Made by a program: the position numbers and the translations under genes. The notes under the pieces are model-generated. The model saw only the letters and a program-made list of their open reading frames with translations. It had not been told where the DNA came from and did not search any database. A DNA stretch of 64,000 nucleotides from Mucinivorans hirudinis (GTDB taxonomy: Bacteria; Bacteroidota; Bacteroidia; Bacteroidales; Rikenellaceae). The stretch is taken from NCBI GenBank assembly GCA_000723505.1, contig HG934468.1:2636798-2700797 (forward strand), given 5' to 3'. Below are positions 19,008 to 27,694 of this stretch, piece by piece (the first letter of the stretch is position 1; the number at the start of each line of letters is the position of its first letter).

Positions 19008-19268
19008 TTTTTTTAAGAACTCGTTCTCTATCTCAAGCTGACCAATCTTGCGATAAAGATTGTTCTCTACCTGCTCATCAGACTTGACTTTGCGCTCCTT
19101 GTCAGTCGAGAAAATGGCGGTCGCTCCCTCCTTGAACTGCTTCTTCCATACCCCAACCTGCGTCGGATGAACTTCATAAATCGAAGCAATCTCATTGACC
19201 GTCTTCAAGCCCTTGATAGCTTCCAAGGCTACTGCCGCTTTGGTCTCTGCCGAAATCTTTTTCCTCAT
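19008..19268 (-). pseudogene. IS3-family OrfA (IS3-A copy 2), tail replaced
   Basis: Encodes the normal HTH and zipper region up to IENEFLKK and then runs into the ISL3 end (open to 18963). The HTH is intact, but frameshifting into orfB is lost. Confidence 0.8.
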
Positions 19269-19347
19269 CGTTTGTCTCCTTTTTTATGAGACCAAAGATA
19301 ACCAAATTATAGCTTAAACTGCTGTCCTATTTTGGGGGAGTATTATA

Positions 19348-19567
19348 AGTAGATACAAATCCTATAATGTAAACAACTTATCCCAACCGAGAGATACCAC
19401 AATGTGCTTCTTGCAGCTTTGAAGTCTGCTCAAAAAAAGTTTGTGACTCTCGCTATTGTTAGACTGATACAGGAACTTGCGGCTCTCACAATCGGGAAGT
19501 CCGCCATGGGAAGGTTGTTTACGATAGGATTTAATAGGTTTTCTTAGCCATATGGACGATGTCGGCA
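19348..19567. other. Unassigned DNA right of IS3-A copy 2
   Basis: No convincing gene. The plus strand has an open stretch without a start codon (reading QLIPTERYHNVLLAALKSAQ to RLFTIGFNRFS at about 19384-19550). It could be the tail of a gene cut by the IS, but it matches nothing I recognise. Confidence 0.3.
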
Positions 19568-19680
19568 GCAAAAAATGGGAGACCCAAAACGGTCTCCCAA
19601 AGTAGCGTTGCCGCATACCGTCGGGGTGTTTATTGCTGGCAGGTTGCTCCTCAGCAGAGCCTGTGTCCTCTTCAACACCC
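19568..19680 (-). ncRNA. Candidate structured small RNA with own promoter and terminator
   Basis: On the minus strand a strong Bacteroidota promoter (TTTTTGG, then TATCTTTG about 20 bases on) is followed by roughly 110 nt without a convincing reading frame. The predicted RNA opens with GUC-GGGUGUU, which pairs with AACACCC-GAC. It encloses a hairpin CAGG-CUC-UGCU-GAG-GAGCA that recalls the apical domain of small SRP RNAs, though without the usual GNRA loop. It ends in GGGAGACC / GGTCTCCC followed by ATTTTTT, an intrinsic terminator. SRP RNA is only one possibility. Confidence 0.45.
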
Positions 19681-19723
19681 TGACACAAAGATACAAAAAC
19701 ATAAGTAAACCAAAAATAATTGC
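19681..19723 (-). promoter_or_regulatory. Bacteroidota-type promoter for the candidate small RNA
   Basis: Minus strand: TTTTTGG as the -33 box and TATCTTTG as the -7 box, with the normal spacing of about 19-20 bases. Confidence 0.55.
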
Positions 19724-19737
19724 TAATTTATTTGGAT

Positions 19738-19987
19738 TTCAAATGGGAAGATAGCACAAATGTGCGGTATAGATAAGTGCTTGTGCTTTCATGCAGCCCG
19801 GCACTGCTATGCCAGTGTTATTACGCTCTCCCAAGGTATTCCGATGGAGACAGTCAGTCGGATGCTGGGGCATAGCACGATAAAATCCACTCGTATCTAC
19901 GCTCAAATATCTTATGAGAAAGTGGATAGCGATATGAAGCGACTTGCCAAAAGTATCAAAGGAAAATATCAATTAGCAAACTTATAA
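19738..19987 (+). pseudogene. Tyrosine recombinase, C-terminal fragment
   Basis: Reads KIAQMCGIDKCLCFHAARHC, then ETVSRMLGHSTIKSTRIYAQ. This contains the HxxRH box, the LGH box and the nucleophilic Tyr of tyrosine integrases. The first two-thirds of the gene is missing and no start codon fits. The stop lies one base before the start of the complete integrase at 19989. It is probably left over from an earlier element at the same place. Confidence 0.78.
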
Positions 19988-19988
19988 G

Positions 19989-21305
19989 ATGGATAAGGTA
20001 AAGTATAACACCTTTGCGGTGATGTTTTACATCAACAAAGGGCGAATCAAAAAAAACGGTACGACCACTGTTATGGGGCGCATATCGGTTAGCGGTGAGA
20101 TGGTTCAATTCTCAACACAGATGGACGTAGATCCTACACTTTGGGATGCTAAAAGGTATCGTCTGAAAGGGCGAGAGCGTGAGTCCATTGAAATCAACAA
20201 CCAATTACAGGAGCTAACAGATGCGATTACCGGCTATCATAAGGATTTTATTAAACAGCAGGGGTATGTAACGGCAGAGCTTCTGAAAAATAGAGTTTGC
20301 AACATCGGGCAGAAAACCGATATGTTGCTCGAACTCTTTCGGGAGCATAACGAGCAATACAAGCGGATGGTTGGGGTTAATAGAGAGGAGAAAAGCTTTC
20401 TGATATACCACTATGCGATGAACTACATTGCCGATTTTATAAAATCTCAATATGGCGTAGAAGATATAGAACTAATCAAATTGAATCTTAGGTTCTTAGA
20501 GGATATGATGCTCTTTCTAAGAGGAGAAAAGGGATTGTCTGTAAATACAGCCAACGGGGTTGCCATTTCGCTCAAGCGAGTTATCAAATGTGCAATAAAT
20601 CAAGGAACGCTACGCAAAGATCCATTTGTGGGGTATAAGTTTGATGTAGTACCGCCGGAGTGTCGCCACCAAATAGAGGAGGATTTGCACAAGCTGATGA
20701 CAACAGAGATTAAATCGAAAGCCCTCTGTTTTAGTCGTGATATGTTTATATTTTCCACATTTACAGGCACTTCATTTTCGGATGTTGTAAAACTGACGGA
20801 TAAAAACATAGGCATTAACAACAATGGTGATAAACATCTCACCTTCAAACGACAAAAGACAGGTACGGAATGCTATGTTCCTCTGCTTGATATTCCGCTG
20901 AAAATCATTGAGAAATATCGGAGCGAGCGTAAAAGCGAGAGGCTCTTTAATATGACTACGTGGTCTACGATGTACGAGAATCTGGGTAAGATGCAAAAAC
21001 TTTGCGGACTAAAAGAGCCCATCTCATACCACCAAAGTCGCCATAATTTCGGAACGCTGATTACTCTGCTGAACGATGTGCCTATTGAGACGGTAGCCAA
21101 GATGATGGGACATAAAGATTTGAAAACTACCGAGATCTACGCACGTATGAGTAATAAAAAGGTGGGGGATGATATGAAGCGAATCATCAAGAGCAGCAAA
21201 AGCAAATTTAAGCTCTTTGAAGACCGGGATATGCCAATCGTGGAGGAGTATAATTATTTTGAATTTAGAGATAGGTATGAAAAGAGATATGGTAAAAATC
21301 AGTGA
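19989..21305 (+). CDS. Tyrosine site-specific integrase of a mobilizable element
   Basis: A 438-residue recombinase. An Arm-DNA-binding region lies at about residues 1-95 (FYINKGRIKKNGTTTVMGRI), a SAM-like core-binding domain at about 105-220, and the catalytic domain after 235. Catalytic boxes visible are HQSRHNFGTL (His and Arg II), MMGHKDLKTTEIYARM (GH and Tyr). The first arginine box reads FTGTSFSDVVKLT with no Arg, as in IntDOT, where a serine stands at this position. This fits the CTnDOT/NBU-type integrases of Bacteroidales. The gene is intact, and a small gene overlaps its end. Confidence 0.88.
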   Translation: MDKVKYNTFAVMFYINKGRIKKNGTTTVMGRISVSGEMVQFSTQMDVDPTLWDAKRYRLKGRERESIEINNQLQELTDAITGYHKDFIKQQGYVTAELLKNRVCNIGQKTDMLLELFREHNEQYKRMVGVNREEKSFLIYHYAMNYIADFIKSQYGVEDIELIKLNLRFLEDMMLFLRGEKGLSVNTANGVAISLKRVIKCAINQGTLRKDPFVGYKFDVVPPECRHQIEEDLHKLMTTEIKSKALCFSRDMFIFSTFTGTSFSDVVKLTDKNIGINNNGDKHLTFKRQKTGTECYVPLLDIPLKIIEKYRSERKSERLFNMTTWSTMYENLGKMQKLCGLKEPISYHQSRHNFGTLITLLNDVPIETVAKMMGHKDLKTTEIYARMSNKKVGDDMKRIIKSSKSKFKLFEDRDMPIVEEYNYFEFRDRYEKRYGKNQ

Positions 21306-21639
21306 TAACGGCACGGTAATCGTGCCTGCAAATGTGCAGATGCGTGATTTTGAGATTGCCGAACTGTTTGGGGTAATGGTGCCAAAAGTGAAAGGAAAAA
21401 TTAAAACACTACTTAAAAATCGCCACTTTAATGGCTGTACCTACAATATGGTTTCGGGCAGTAGCTTAATCTCAGACTTTTTCGACCTTGAAATGGTTGT
21501 GGCTGTTGCTTTCTCTGTTGATAGTCATCGGGCTGACATATTTCGTAAGTGGATAATGCGTAAGATGATGCAAAGCAATATGCAACCAATATACATTGGA
21601 GTGAATGAACTGAAAGCAAAAGATAATTTTTGTAATTAA
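21277..21639 (+). CDS. Small conserved protein downstream of integrase, unknown function
   Basis: About 120 residues from the ATG at 21277 (MKRDMVKISDNGTVIVPANV), overlapping the integrase end by 29 bp and so probably co-translated. The order HTH-like N-terminus (FEIAELFGVMVPKVKGKIKT) then DLEMVVAVAFSVDSHRADIF and RKWIMRKM recalls small proteins found next to integrases in Bacteroidales elements, and faintly the RhuM/KilA-N type. I cannot assign a function. An open frame extends further upstream inside the integrase gene but is unlikely to be used. Confidence 0.6.
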   Translation: MKRDMVKISDNGTVIVPANVQMRDFEIAELFGVMVPKVKGKIKTLLKNRHFNGCTYNMVSGSSLISDFFDLEMVVAVAFSVDSHRADIFRKWIMRKMMQSNMQPIYIGVNELKAKDNFCN

Positions 21640-21814
21640 TCATATCAATCACCCTTACCGCTATGACAAAGGGAGTATTTTGCACGAAATAGCCAAGCCC
21701 AAGCCCTAAAGGGTTACTCCTTACAGTCGTAAGGCTTGTCTAATTCTTAGCTAAATACAATTAAAAGTCATAGCAGCAAGGGCGACCGATATGACGGATA
21801 AAAACTTAAAACAA

Positions 21815-21860
21815 AGGCGATGAACGGTAGATTTTTCAATCTCGGTTCATCGCTTTTATT
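21815..21860 (+). terminator. Intrinsic terminator
   Basis: Stem GCGATGAAC / GTTCATCGC with inner AGATT-TTTC-AATCT and a following TTTTATTT. It lies between the convergent integrase operon and the helix-turn-helix genes and may serve both strands (AAA run on the left arm). Confidence 0.65.
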
Positions 21861-21903
21861 TGTTAATGTTGCAGCTTCAGACTCCCTCTAATCTGGATAA
21901 AAC

Positions 21904-22203
21904 TTACTGCCACGACTTTAGGTAGTGCTTTTCGAGGAATTTTTGAATATCCGACTCTCGATAGAGGATTTTGCCCTTTTTCTCAAATTGGATGTAATCA
22001 ATCTTGCCACTACTTCGCCACTCTTGGGTGGTTCGGTCGCTGATTTTAAGCCTTTCCGTCAGTTCAGCATCCGTAACGTAATGTTCGCCACCGAATCGTG
22101 GAGCGTGGCTCTTTGATAGCCCATCCAACGCCTCCATCATACGGTCGATAGTGGAGAGAAACCTTGTTACTCTCTCACTCTGGTGTGTGATAATCTCCGA
22201 CAT
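21904..22203 (-). CDS. Helix-turn-helix (excisionase-like) protein
   Basis: A 99-residue protein with an N-terminal helical region. A MerR/HTH_17 fold follows at about residues 40-92 (YVTDAELTERLKISDRTTQE, then WRSSGKIDYIQFEKKGKILY and RESDIQKFLEKH). Such proteins act as recombination directionality factors or regulators in Bacteroidales integrative elements. It starts 2 bp after the stop of the next upstream HTH gene, so the two form an operon. Confidence 0.75.
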   Translation of the reverse strand: MSEIITHQSERVTRFLSTIDRMMEALDGLSKSHAPRFGGEHYVTDAELTERLKISDRTTQEWRSSGKIDYIQFEKKGKILYRESDIQKFLEKHYLKSWQ

Positions 22204-22205
22204 AG

Positions 22206-22478
22206 TTACTCCGCTTTTTTTAGTAGTTTCATAACATCATCGGGACGATACATTATCACGTTGCCGATTTTCGAGAAGCCAATCTTACCGCTATCACGGT
22301 AATTCTGCAACTGCCGTTTTCTGATATTAAGCAGAAAACATACGTCGGTAGCATCCAGCCACTCCTTTACTCTTTTGTCGCCAGCATTGCTGCATAGCTG
22401 CTCCACCTTTTGGGCAAGAGCCTCAAAGCGTGCCATCATCAATTCAAAGGCACTCTCTTCAATATTTAAAATTGTCAT
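22206..22478 (-). CDS. Helix-turn-helix (excisionase-like) protein
   Basis: A 90-residue protein with an N-terminal helix containing a cysteine (VEQLCSNAGD). An HTH_17 domain at about 40-88 reads WLDATDVCFLLNIRKRQLQN, GKIGFSKIGNVIMYRPDDVM. It is a paralogue of the downstream HTH gene in fold and probably works with it in excision control, as the Xis2c/Xis2d pair does in CTnDOT; that is inference. Confidence 0.75.
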   Translation of the reverse strand: MTILNIEESAFELMMARFEALAQKVEQLCSNAGDKRVKEWLDATDVCFLLNIRKRQLQNYRDSGKIGFSKIGNVIMYRPDDVMKLLKKAE

Positions 22479-22949
22479 TGTTTTAGTGATTTAATCGTTA
22501 ATAATTCGAGTTAAACCACCACTAAAATCCAAAGTAAAATGATGCCCTTCGCTTTTTGTTTCGCCTTATCCAAGGGCGAGCTTCGGGGCTTCAACGGCAA
22601 AAGTAATGAATCTTTTTTGATAATACCAAATCCGGCACGCCAATGGGTTCTTATTCACTAAATTGCACTACTTTGCTATCTTAATCGACTCTACTATCTG
22701 TATTTCCATTGGTCGCTCCACCAACTCCACGAATTTAATCTGCTGACTTGTTCACTCCGCAATATAACGCAAACTAAACCGACTCGTCGGAGGTAGTCAA
22801 GTGCATTTTACTGCCATATCGTGAAGAGTTATCCGATTCGCCTAAGTTGCTTGTATATTGAAAATTAACACTATTACTTTGCTCTGAAAATCGTGTCGAG
22901 CGAGTGAACTCGGCACAGCAAAACAGTATTAATTTAACAACTGAAAATT
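22479..22949. other. Intergenic region between divergent HTH and mobilization genes
   Basis: About 470 bp without a credible gene on either strand. It must hold the promoters for both divergent operons. I see no clear inverted repeat that would mark an oriT, although this is a reasonable place for one. Confidence 0.4.
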
Positions 22950-23336
22950 ATGTCAGACAATTTAGAGGAATTCATCACACAGGGGCAGATTGCAGGCTTG
23001 CCAAAAGAGAAAAATCATCCTTTCGCAAATGAGCGAACCGAGCGAACCGAGCAGAGTTCACCAACTTTACCTATTCCACCAATCGAACCGACTAAACGTA
23101 GTTCACCCAAGCAGCGCAAGGCATCTATAGAGGAGTATCAACAAACCTATCTCACTACTCCAAAGATAGTTGATAGGCAGACTATTTTTATCAGTCGAAC
23201 GCTACGAGATGAAGTTGATGTAGTCGTCAGACGGTTGGGAGATAGAAAACTGAGCGTATCGGGTTTTGTAGAAAACCTTGTTCGTGCGCACCTTAGCGAC
23301 TACGCCAGTGAACTTGATGGGTGGAAACGAATGTAG
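22950..23336 (+). CDS. DUF3408-type conjugative element protein
   Basis: A 128-residue protein with a low-complexity N-terminus (TERTEQSSPTLPIPPIEPTK). Its C-terminal domain of about 70 residues (YLTTPKIVDRQTIFISRTLR, then RRLGDRKLSVSGFVENLVRA) ends in WKRM and is characteristic of DUF3408 proteins in Bacteroidales conjugative and mobilizable elements. The domain resembles a ribbon-helix-helix DNA-binding fold. It precedes the mobilization genes. Confidence 0.75.
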   Translation: MSDNLEEFITQGQIAGLPKEKNHPFANERTERTEQSSPTLPIPPIEPTKRSSPKQRKASIEEYQQTYLTTPKIVDRQTIFISRTLRDEVDVVVRRLGDRKLSVSGFVENLVRAHLSDYASELDGWKRM

Positions 23337-23466
23337 TAAATTAAAGCATCGAAGATTCATAGGTTCGCCTTTCGGGGCGAACTCTATATCTTGATTAGAG
23401 ATATAGGCAAGTTTGTGTTATTGTACGGACAATAACAATGAATCCCGATGGTCTAACTTGAAAAAT

Positions 23467-23766
23467 ATGATAATGAGAACGATAAAAAACAGGAATGAAA
23501 ACGGTCGCCCAAAGTTGGCAAGTACAGAGGTGCGGAAGTATCGAATAGAGGTCAGGTTTGCCACAGAGGAGTATTTTATGATCAAAGCCAAGGCACGCAC
23601 AGCAAGGCTTACCATAAGCGAATACATCCGCAGTGCCTTGCGAAACTCCACCGTCAAAGAACGACTCACCGCTACCCACCTGCAACTGATAACCAAGCTC
23701 ACAGGTATGGCAAACAACCTAAATCAGATTGCCAAACGAGCCAATCAAGCAGGGTGCAGGTCTTAA
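23467..23766 (+). pseudogene. MobC-like relaxosome accessory protein, 3'-truncated
   Basis: From the ATG at 23467 it reads MIMRTIKNRNENGRPKLAST, a ribbon-helix-helix segment (VRKYRIEVRFATEEYFMIKA, LTISEYIRSALRNS) and LQLITKLTGMANNLNQIAKR. This is the MobC/MbpC pattern. After ANQAG the sequence jumps into the middle of the relaxase gene. The C-terminal end of MobC and the N-terminal part of the relaxase are therefore missing in one deletion. Confidence 0.75.
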
Positions 23767-24389
23767 TCGTTCGCCACACCGACCGAGACCATCCGCACAT
23801 CCACCTAATAATGAACCGCATCGACTTCAACGGCAAACGCATATCCGACCAAAACGAAAGGTTTAGAAGTACGAAAATTTGCAAAGAAATCACCATCAAA
23901 CACGGCTTGTATGTTTCGAGCGGAAAAGAGAACGTCAAGCGAAAGCAGCTACGAGAACCCAATGCAACAAAGTATCGGATTTACGATGCACTTTGCAAGC
24001 ACGTTCCACAGTCGAGGTCGTGGGGTGAGCTCCGCAGCAGGCTCAGAACCGAGGGCGTAGAGTTAGGTTTCAAAACCAAAGGTTCAACCGACCAAATTGA
24101 GGGAGTAAGGTTTACGATGAACAACCTCTCGTTCAATGGCTCAAAGGTAGATAGGCAGTTCAGTTACTCCAAAATCGACTGCGCACTAAGGCGAAACGCA
24201 CGAGAGCAGCAGAGCATAACCCCAACGCTCTACACTCCTTCAACTCCGACCCACTCCGCAGTCGAACAGGTATCAAATGCCTTCGGAGGATTATTCGATA
24301 TGCCGATACTTCCCAACGGCACAGACCCCGAAGAGGAAGCATTCCGCAAACGGATGCAACGCAAAAAGAAAAAAGGAATCAGATTTTAA
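23754..24389 (+). pseudogene. Relaxase (MobP-type), N-terminally truncated
   Basis: The preserved part begins QVLIVRHTDRDHPHIHLIMN, containing the HxH metal-binding motif (HPHIH). It continues through a helical region to a basic tail, KRMQRKKKKGIRF. The N-terminal region with the catalytic Tyr and first motifs is absent, and the reading frame begins at the deletion junction with MobC. It cannot nick an oriT as it stands. Confidence 0.75.
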
Positions 24390-24409
24390 CCACTTAAAAA
24401 TTCAAACTT

Positions 24410-24718
24410 ATGGCAACAGACAAAGACGATGTAATCATATTTATGATTGAAGAGCTGACCAAATTGGTCAAACAGAGCAACAAATCTCTTCAAACAGACC
24501 TCTCGAAAATAGAGACCCTCACCGTGATGATGCAAAGCAACATCGACCAGACAGCCGACACCACCACACAGCTAAAGGAGGCTATCGAGGAGGCTCGCAA
24601 GCCTGTAATCCGAGAACGACGCATCACAATCGACATCGCATCTAAAGGGGCTGTTTTTATTTTCATCGCCACTCGCCCAAATTACGACCGCATTGACAAC
24701 GACATCAAATGCCGCTAG
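24410..24718 (+). CDS. Coiled-coil mobilization-region protein, probably 3'-truncated
   Basis: About 102 residues with a coiled coil (LTKLVKQSNKSLQTDLSKIE to QTADTTTQLKEAIEEARK) followed by RRITIDIASKGAVFIFIA. The last segment looks like the start of a membrane helix that ends abruptly, so the natural C-terminus is probably lost or frameshifted. It starts 21 bp after the relaxase stop, as small genes do in Bacteroidales mobilization operons. Function unknown. Confidence 0.5.
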   Translation: MATDKDDVIIFMIEELTKLVKQSNKSLQTDLSKIETLTVMMQSNIDQTADTTTQLKEAIEEARKPVIRERRITIDIASKGAVFIFIATRPNYDRIDNDIKCR

Positions 24719-24720
24719 GC

Positions 24721-24956
24721 CTTATACCTTTGAATGTAAGTGCTCGCCAATTGGTCTTAACAATGGTTAGGAGTAAGAATATCTGCCCAAATTCAAGGAT
24801 AGAGGGCAATCAAACTTGTATGAATTGCCGAACGACGCAGAATTTGTTCAAAATGATCCAAATGGTTTAAGTCCGAGTCAATAAATACCCGCAAAACACG
24901 GTTATATACCATTGATGCGCGAGGGAGAGCCCTTATCTTTGTGAAAGCCACCTTAA
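24721..24956. other. Junction debris with an IS3-B-like end
   Basis: No gene. Bases near 24753-24775 (TTGGTCTTAACAATGG, AGGAGTA) match the right end of IS3-B near 30490-30510, so an old copy of that element ended the mobilizable region here. Confidence 0.45.
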
Positions 24957-25391
24957 GTGATCAGGCTTTCGGGTAATAAACAGGAGCCGGTTGATTGTTT
25001 GACGATGATGTATCCAATTCCTAGTGAGGCATATAGGCTTAAAGAGATGTTTAGAGATGTGTATGATATTGAAGATTCCGAGCAGGCAAAGGGTTATTTG
25101 AGTTTTTGGCGTAATATGGCGATAGAATCTAATACTCAGCCGTTTATTAAGTTTGCTAATATGCTTAAGGCCTATTGGTCTGGAGTGGTAAAATATTTCG
25201 ATTCTAAACTGACAAATGGTATCCTCGAAGGTATAAATGCTAAAATTCAACTGCTGAAAAGAAGGGCAAGAGGCTTCCGTAATATCAAAAACTTTATAAA
25301 TATGATTTACTTCTGTTGCGCAAAACTAAAATTTGACTGCCCACGACTTACGACATAGAGCCAATTTCCTCACACAAAACCCAGTAGCACC
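24957..25391 (+). pseudogene. Second ISL3-family transposase, C-terminal remnant
   Basis: Encodes SEAYRLKEMFRDVYDIEDSE, then SKLTNGILEGINAKIQLLKR and RARGFRNIKNFINMIYFC. This is the E-containing C-terminal block of ISL3 transposases, but it is distinct in sequence from the element at 2522. It ends at 25358, and the element's right end (CACACAAAACCCAGTAGCACC) follows. The 5' two-thirds is missing. Confidence 0.72.
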
Positions 25392-25397
25392 TTAAAA

Positions 25398-25749
25398 GTT
25401 CTACAGGATTTCGTGTGAGAATAGTAATCTTTGCCGAATGACAGCAACCGAAGTATTGAGTAAATTATTATTACCTAGGAGTAGTGATTGGTCTATAGGA
25501 AGTGTAGACATCGACGAGCAAAAAGAGGAAGTTCGTATTGAGCTTGTCTATAACAATGAAATGGTAAATACGGAATTGTAAATGCGAGACTAACCGGCTC
25601 AAGTAATGCAAGGGCAGAGAGGTTAAACAGCTCTATCGAAGAGATAAAAAGAATAGGCAGAGGATACCATAAATTTGAGAACTTCAGAACCGCAATATTA
25701 TTCTTCAATGCAAACCTCAAACTTCGCCCACACGAAAACCAGTAGAACC
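25398..25749 (+). mobile_element. Miniature ISL3 derivative (MITE-like), copy 1
   Basis: About 352 bp holding both ISL3 ends. Roughly the first 165 bp (including the transposase start MTATEVLSKLLLPRSSDWSI) joins the last 185 bp (RLNSSIEEIKRIGRGYHKFE) at AATGAAATGGTAAATACGGA. The copy at 43359-43711 has the same junction, so this shape has moved as a unit with transposase supplied in trans. Confidence 0.82.
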
Positions 25750-25808
25750 TAATTAATAATCATTAATGGAAATTTTATTACAAAATTTTTTAATAACAAA
25801 TCATACTT

Positions 25809-27233
25809 ATGAAAAATATATTACATCTAATTGTACTGACAGTCTTTATTGTTAGTAATGTTAAAGCTCAAATTAACACAGATAGTCAAAATAGATTAAA
25901 TTCACTAAAAATCACAAAAACAACCCCATATAAGATTTGGGATGTCTGTTTTGTCCAAAAAGGTGATTTTACGGAGTTGTATAAAATCCCCAATCATCCA
26001 GCTTTCGATTCTCTTTTAACTCAAGATGTCGAACAAAGATTATTGAAAGAGATAAACATCAGACGTAGAGAGCTAAATCGGGATACACTCTTGACATCTG
26101 ACTATTTCTACGTTTGGAAACCATATTTTGATTGGCTCAGAAATGAAGACCCACACTATCGAATTACTACTGTTGCATCAGCTCCCAGTGATGAATTGAG
26201 AAGTGAACTTGCAAAAAACTTCAAGAAACAAAAGAGGCCGCCGTTTCAGATATATTCAATAAATGATAGTATTGTTATTCGCACATCATACGAAGATTGC
26301 TTCAAGAAGGGTGATCTTATCCTTTCTATTAATAATATTCCAATGAGTGAGTACGCTAAATACTACTATAATGACACCTATTCTCAGATTAATGGTTACT
26401 TGTTGAATTATAATTTTGAACTTGCGTCAAACACTTTTGATGTAAAGGTACTAAGAGAGAATAGAGAGGAGAATATAAAAACTGAAGGTAAATCTATGAA
26501 TGAATTATCTCGTCTATCATCAATACCAGAAGAGTACGATCCAACTATTTATAGCGATGCTAACTGTGGTTACATCCAAATTAAAGCATTCTACAGCGAC
26601 AATAGCAGGTTAATAAAAATAATTACTAAAGAGATAAAAGCATTCAAGAATAAAGGGATAAAGAATGTTATTATAGACATAAGGCGTAATCCGGGTGGAA
26701 GTGGGGATCGGTTTGATGACCTATTATCTATATTTATTAACAAACCGACTATTGATTACATGAAAGGTCAGAAATTAAGGGTATCTCAGGAGGTTTTGAA
26801 AGATTATGATTTTTTGACAGTAGATATGATTGGTAGAAACATAGAGATTCCTGATAAGTACATTACAAAAAGTATAAAATTAGATAATAGAAAGTTTATC
26901 GACGGGTTAAACTATTATGTTCTAATTAGTGGAAATACAGGATCAGTTGCAGCGTCATTTGCAAATATTATGCAATATAATGGTATTGCAATAATAGCAG
27001 GAGAACCTCTGTTGCGTAATGCAGTAAAGTATGGAGAGACAGTAAGAGGGAAACCATTGTCATATACACTTCTACTTGAAACTGGGATTTCAACCATGGA
27101 GTTTGATGAATACACAAAAGCAATAGATGGAGTGTTATACCCAGATATTCATATACCTTATGTTGCAAGCGAGTATATGACCGGTAAAGATGCAGTGTTA
27201 GAAAAGTTATTGACAATCATTAAAAATAAGTAG
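25809..27233 (+). CDS. S41-family peptidase, exported
   Basis: A 474-residue protein with a signal peptide (MKNILHLIVLTVFIVSNVKA). A PDZ-like segment lies near residues 155-220 (FKKGDLILSINNIPMSEYAK). An S41 catalytic domain follows (KGIKNVIIDIRRNPGGSGDR, then YYVLISGNTGSVAASFANIM with the likely nucleophile Ser, and GETVRGKPLSYTLLLETGIS). Family members cut or trim periplasmic or exported proteins. Its stop is 3 bp before the TTG start of the C39 transporter gene, so it belongs to that peptide export operon and may degrade or mature exported peptides. Its 5' neighbour was replaced by IS debris. Confidence 0.8.
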   Translation: MKNILHLIVLTVFIVSNVKAQINTDSQNRLNSLKITKTTPYKIWDVCFVQKGDFTELYKIPNHPAFDSLLTQDVEQRLLKEINIRRRELNRDTLLTSDYFYVWKPYFDWLRNEDPHYRITTVASAPSDELRSELAKNFKKQKRPPFQIYSINDSIVIRTSYEDCFKKGDLILSINNIPMSEYAKYYYNDTYSQINGYLLNYNFELASNTFDVKVLRENREENIKTEGKSMNELSRLSSIPEEYDPTIYSDANCGYIQIKAFYSDNSRLIKIITKEIKAFKNKGIKNVIIDIRRNPGGSGDRFDDLLSIFINKPTIDYMKGQKLRVSQEVLKDYDFLTVDMIGRNIEIPDKYITKSIKLDNRKFIDGLNYYVLISGNTGSVAASFANIMQYNGIAIIAGEPLLRNAVKYGETVRGKPLSYTLLLETGISTMEFDEYTKAIDGVLYPDIHIPYVASEYMTGKDAVLEKLLTIIKNK

Positions 27234-27236
27234 ACA

Positions 27237-27642
27237 TTGAAGGCATTTCCTAGTTACACTCAATTAGATGCGATGGATTGTGGACCAACCTGTTTACGAA
27301 ACATAGCACAATATTCTGGTCGCCACTATTCACTGCAAAATCTTCGTAAAAAATGTCATATTACTCGAGAAGGCGTATCATTATTAGGGATAAGTGATGC
27401 TGCTGAATTGATTGGTTTCCGCACAACAGGGGCTAAAGTAACATGGAGACAATTGCGTGATGAAGTACAGCTACCTTGTATTGCACATTGGAACCAACAA
27501 CACTTTGTGGTAATTTATGAAATTAAAAACAACGTAGTTTATGTTTCCGATCCAGCAGCAGGCTTATTAGAATACGATGAAGCTAAGTTTAAAAAATCAT
27601 GGCTTCAAAGTTATAAAGAGGTACAAAATAAAGAAATAGTAT
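27237..27642 (+). pseudogene. C39-peptidase ABC transporter, part 1 (peptidase domain)
   Basis: Starts at TTG 27237 and encodes a complete C39 domain: QLDAMDCGPTCLRNIAQYSG (catalytic Cys), HWNQQHFVVIYEI (His) and YVSDPAAG (Asp). It ends after KEVQNKEIV where IS3-B begins. The remaining pieces lie at 31851-32098 and 34251-35510. Comparison with the usual layout indicates that about 120-130 residues, the first membrane helices, are missing between parts 1 and 2. The gene therefore cannot be restored by excision alone. It would have cut GG leaders and exported the cores. Confidence 0.85.
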
Positions 27643-27694
27643 AATACTCCCCAAAATTCAGACCGCAAGTTAAGTCAAAAAGTTTATTACTTTT

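Larger units (their letters stand above)
16737..19347 (-). mobile_element. IS3-family insertion sequence A, copy 2, carrying ISL3
   Basis: Same ends as the other IS3-A copies. Total length is 2611 bp, which equals 1341 bp plus the 1262-bp ISL3 copy B and its 8-bp target duplication. The left flank is an IS110 remnant and the right flank unrelated DNA; no target duplication is seen. Confidence 0.87.

Noticed and set aside
19362-19688. 108-codon minus-strand frame across the candidate small RNA
   Set aside because: It contains the terminator hairpin and promoter-proximal RNA; composition is unlike a protein and no family is recognised.
20214-21314. Several minus-strand frames of 74-96 codons over the integrase
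   Set aside because: Antisense shadows of an intact integrase gene.
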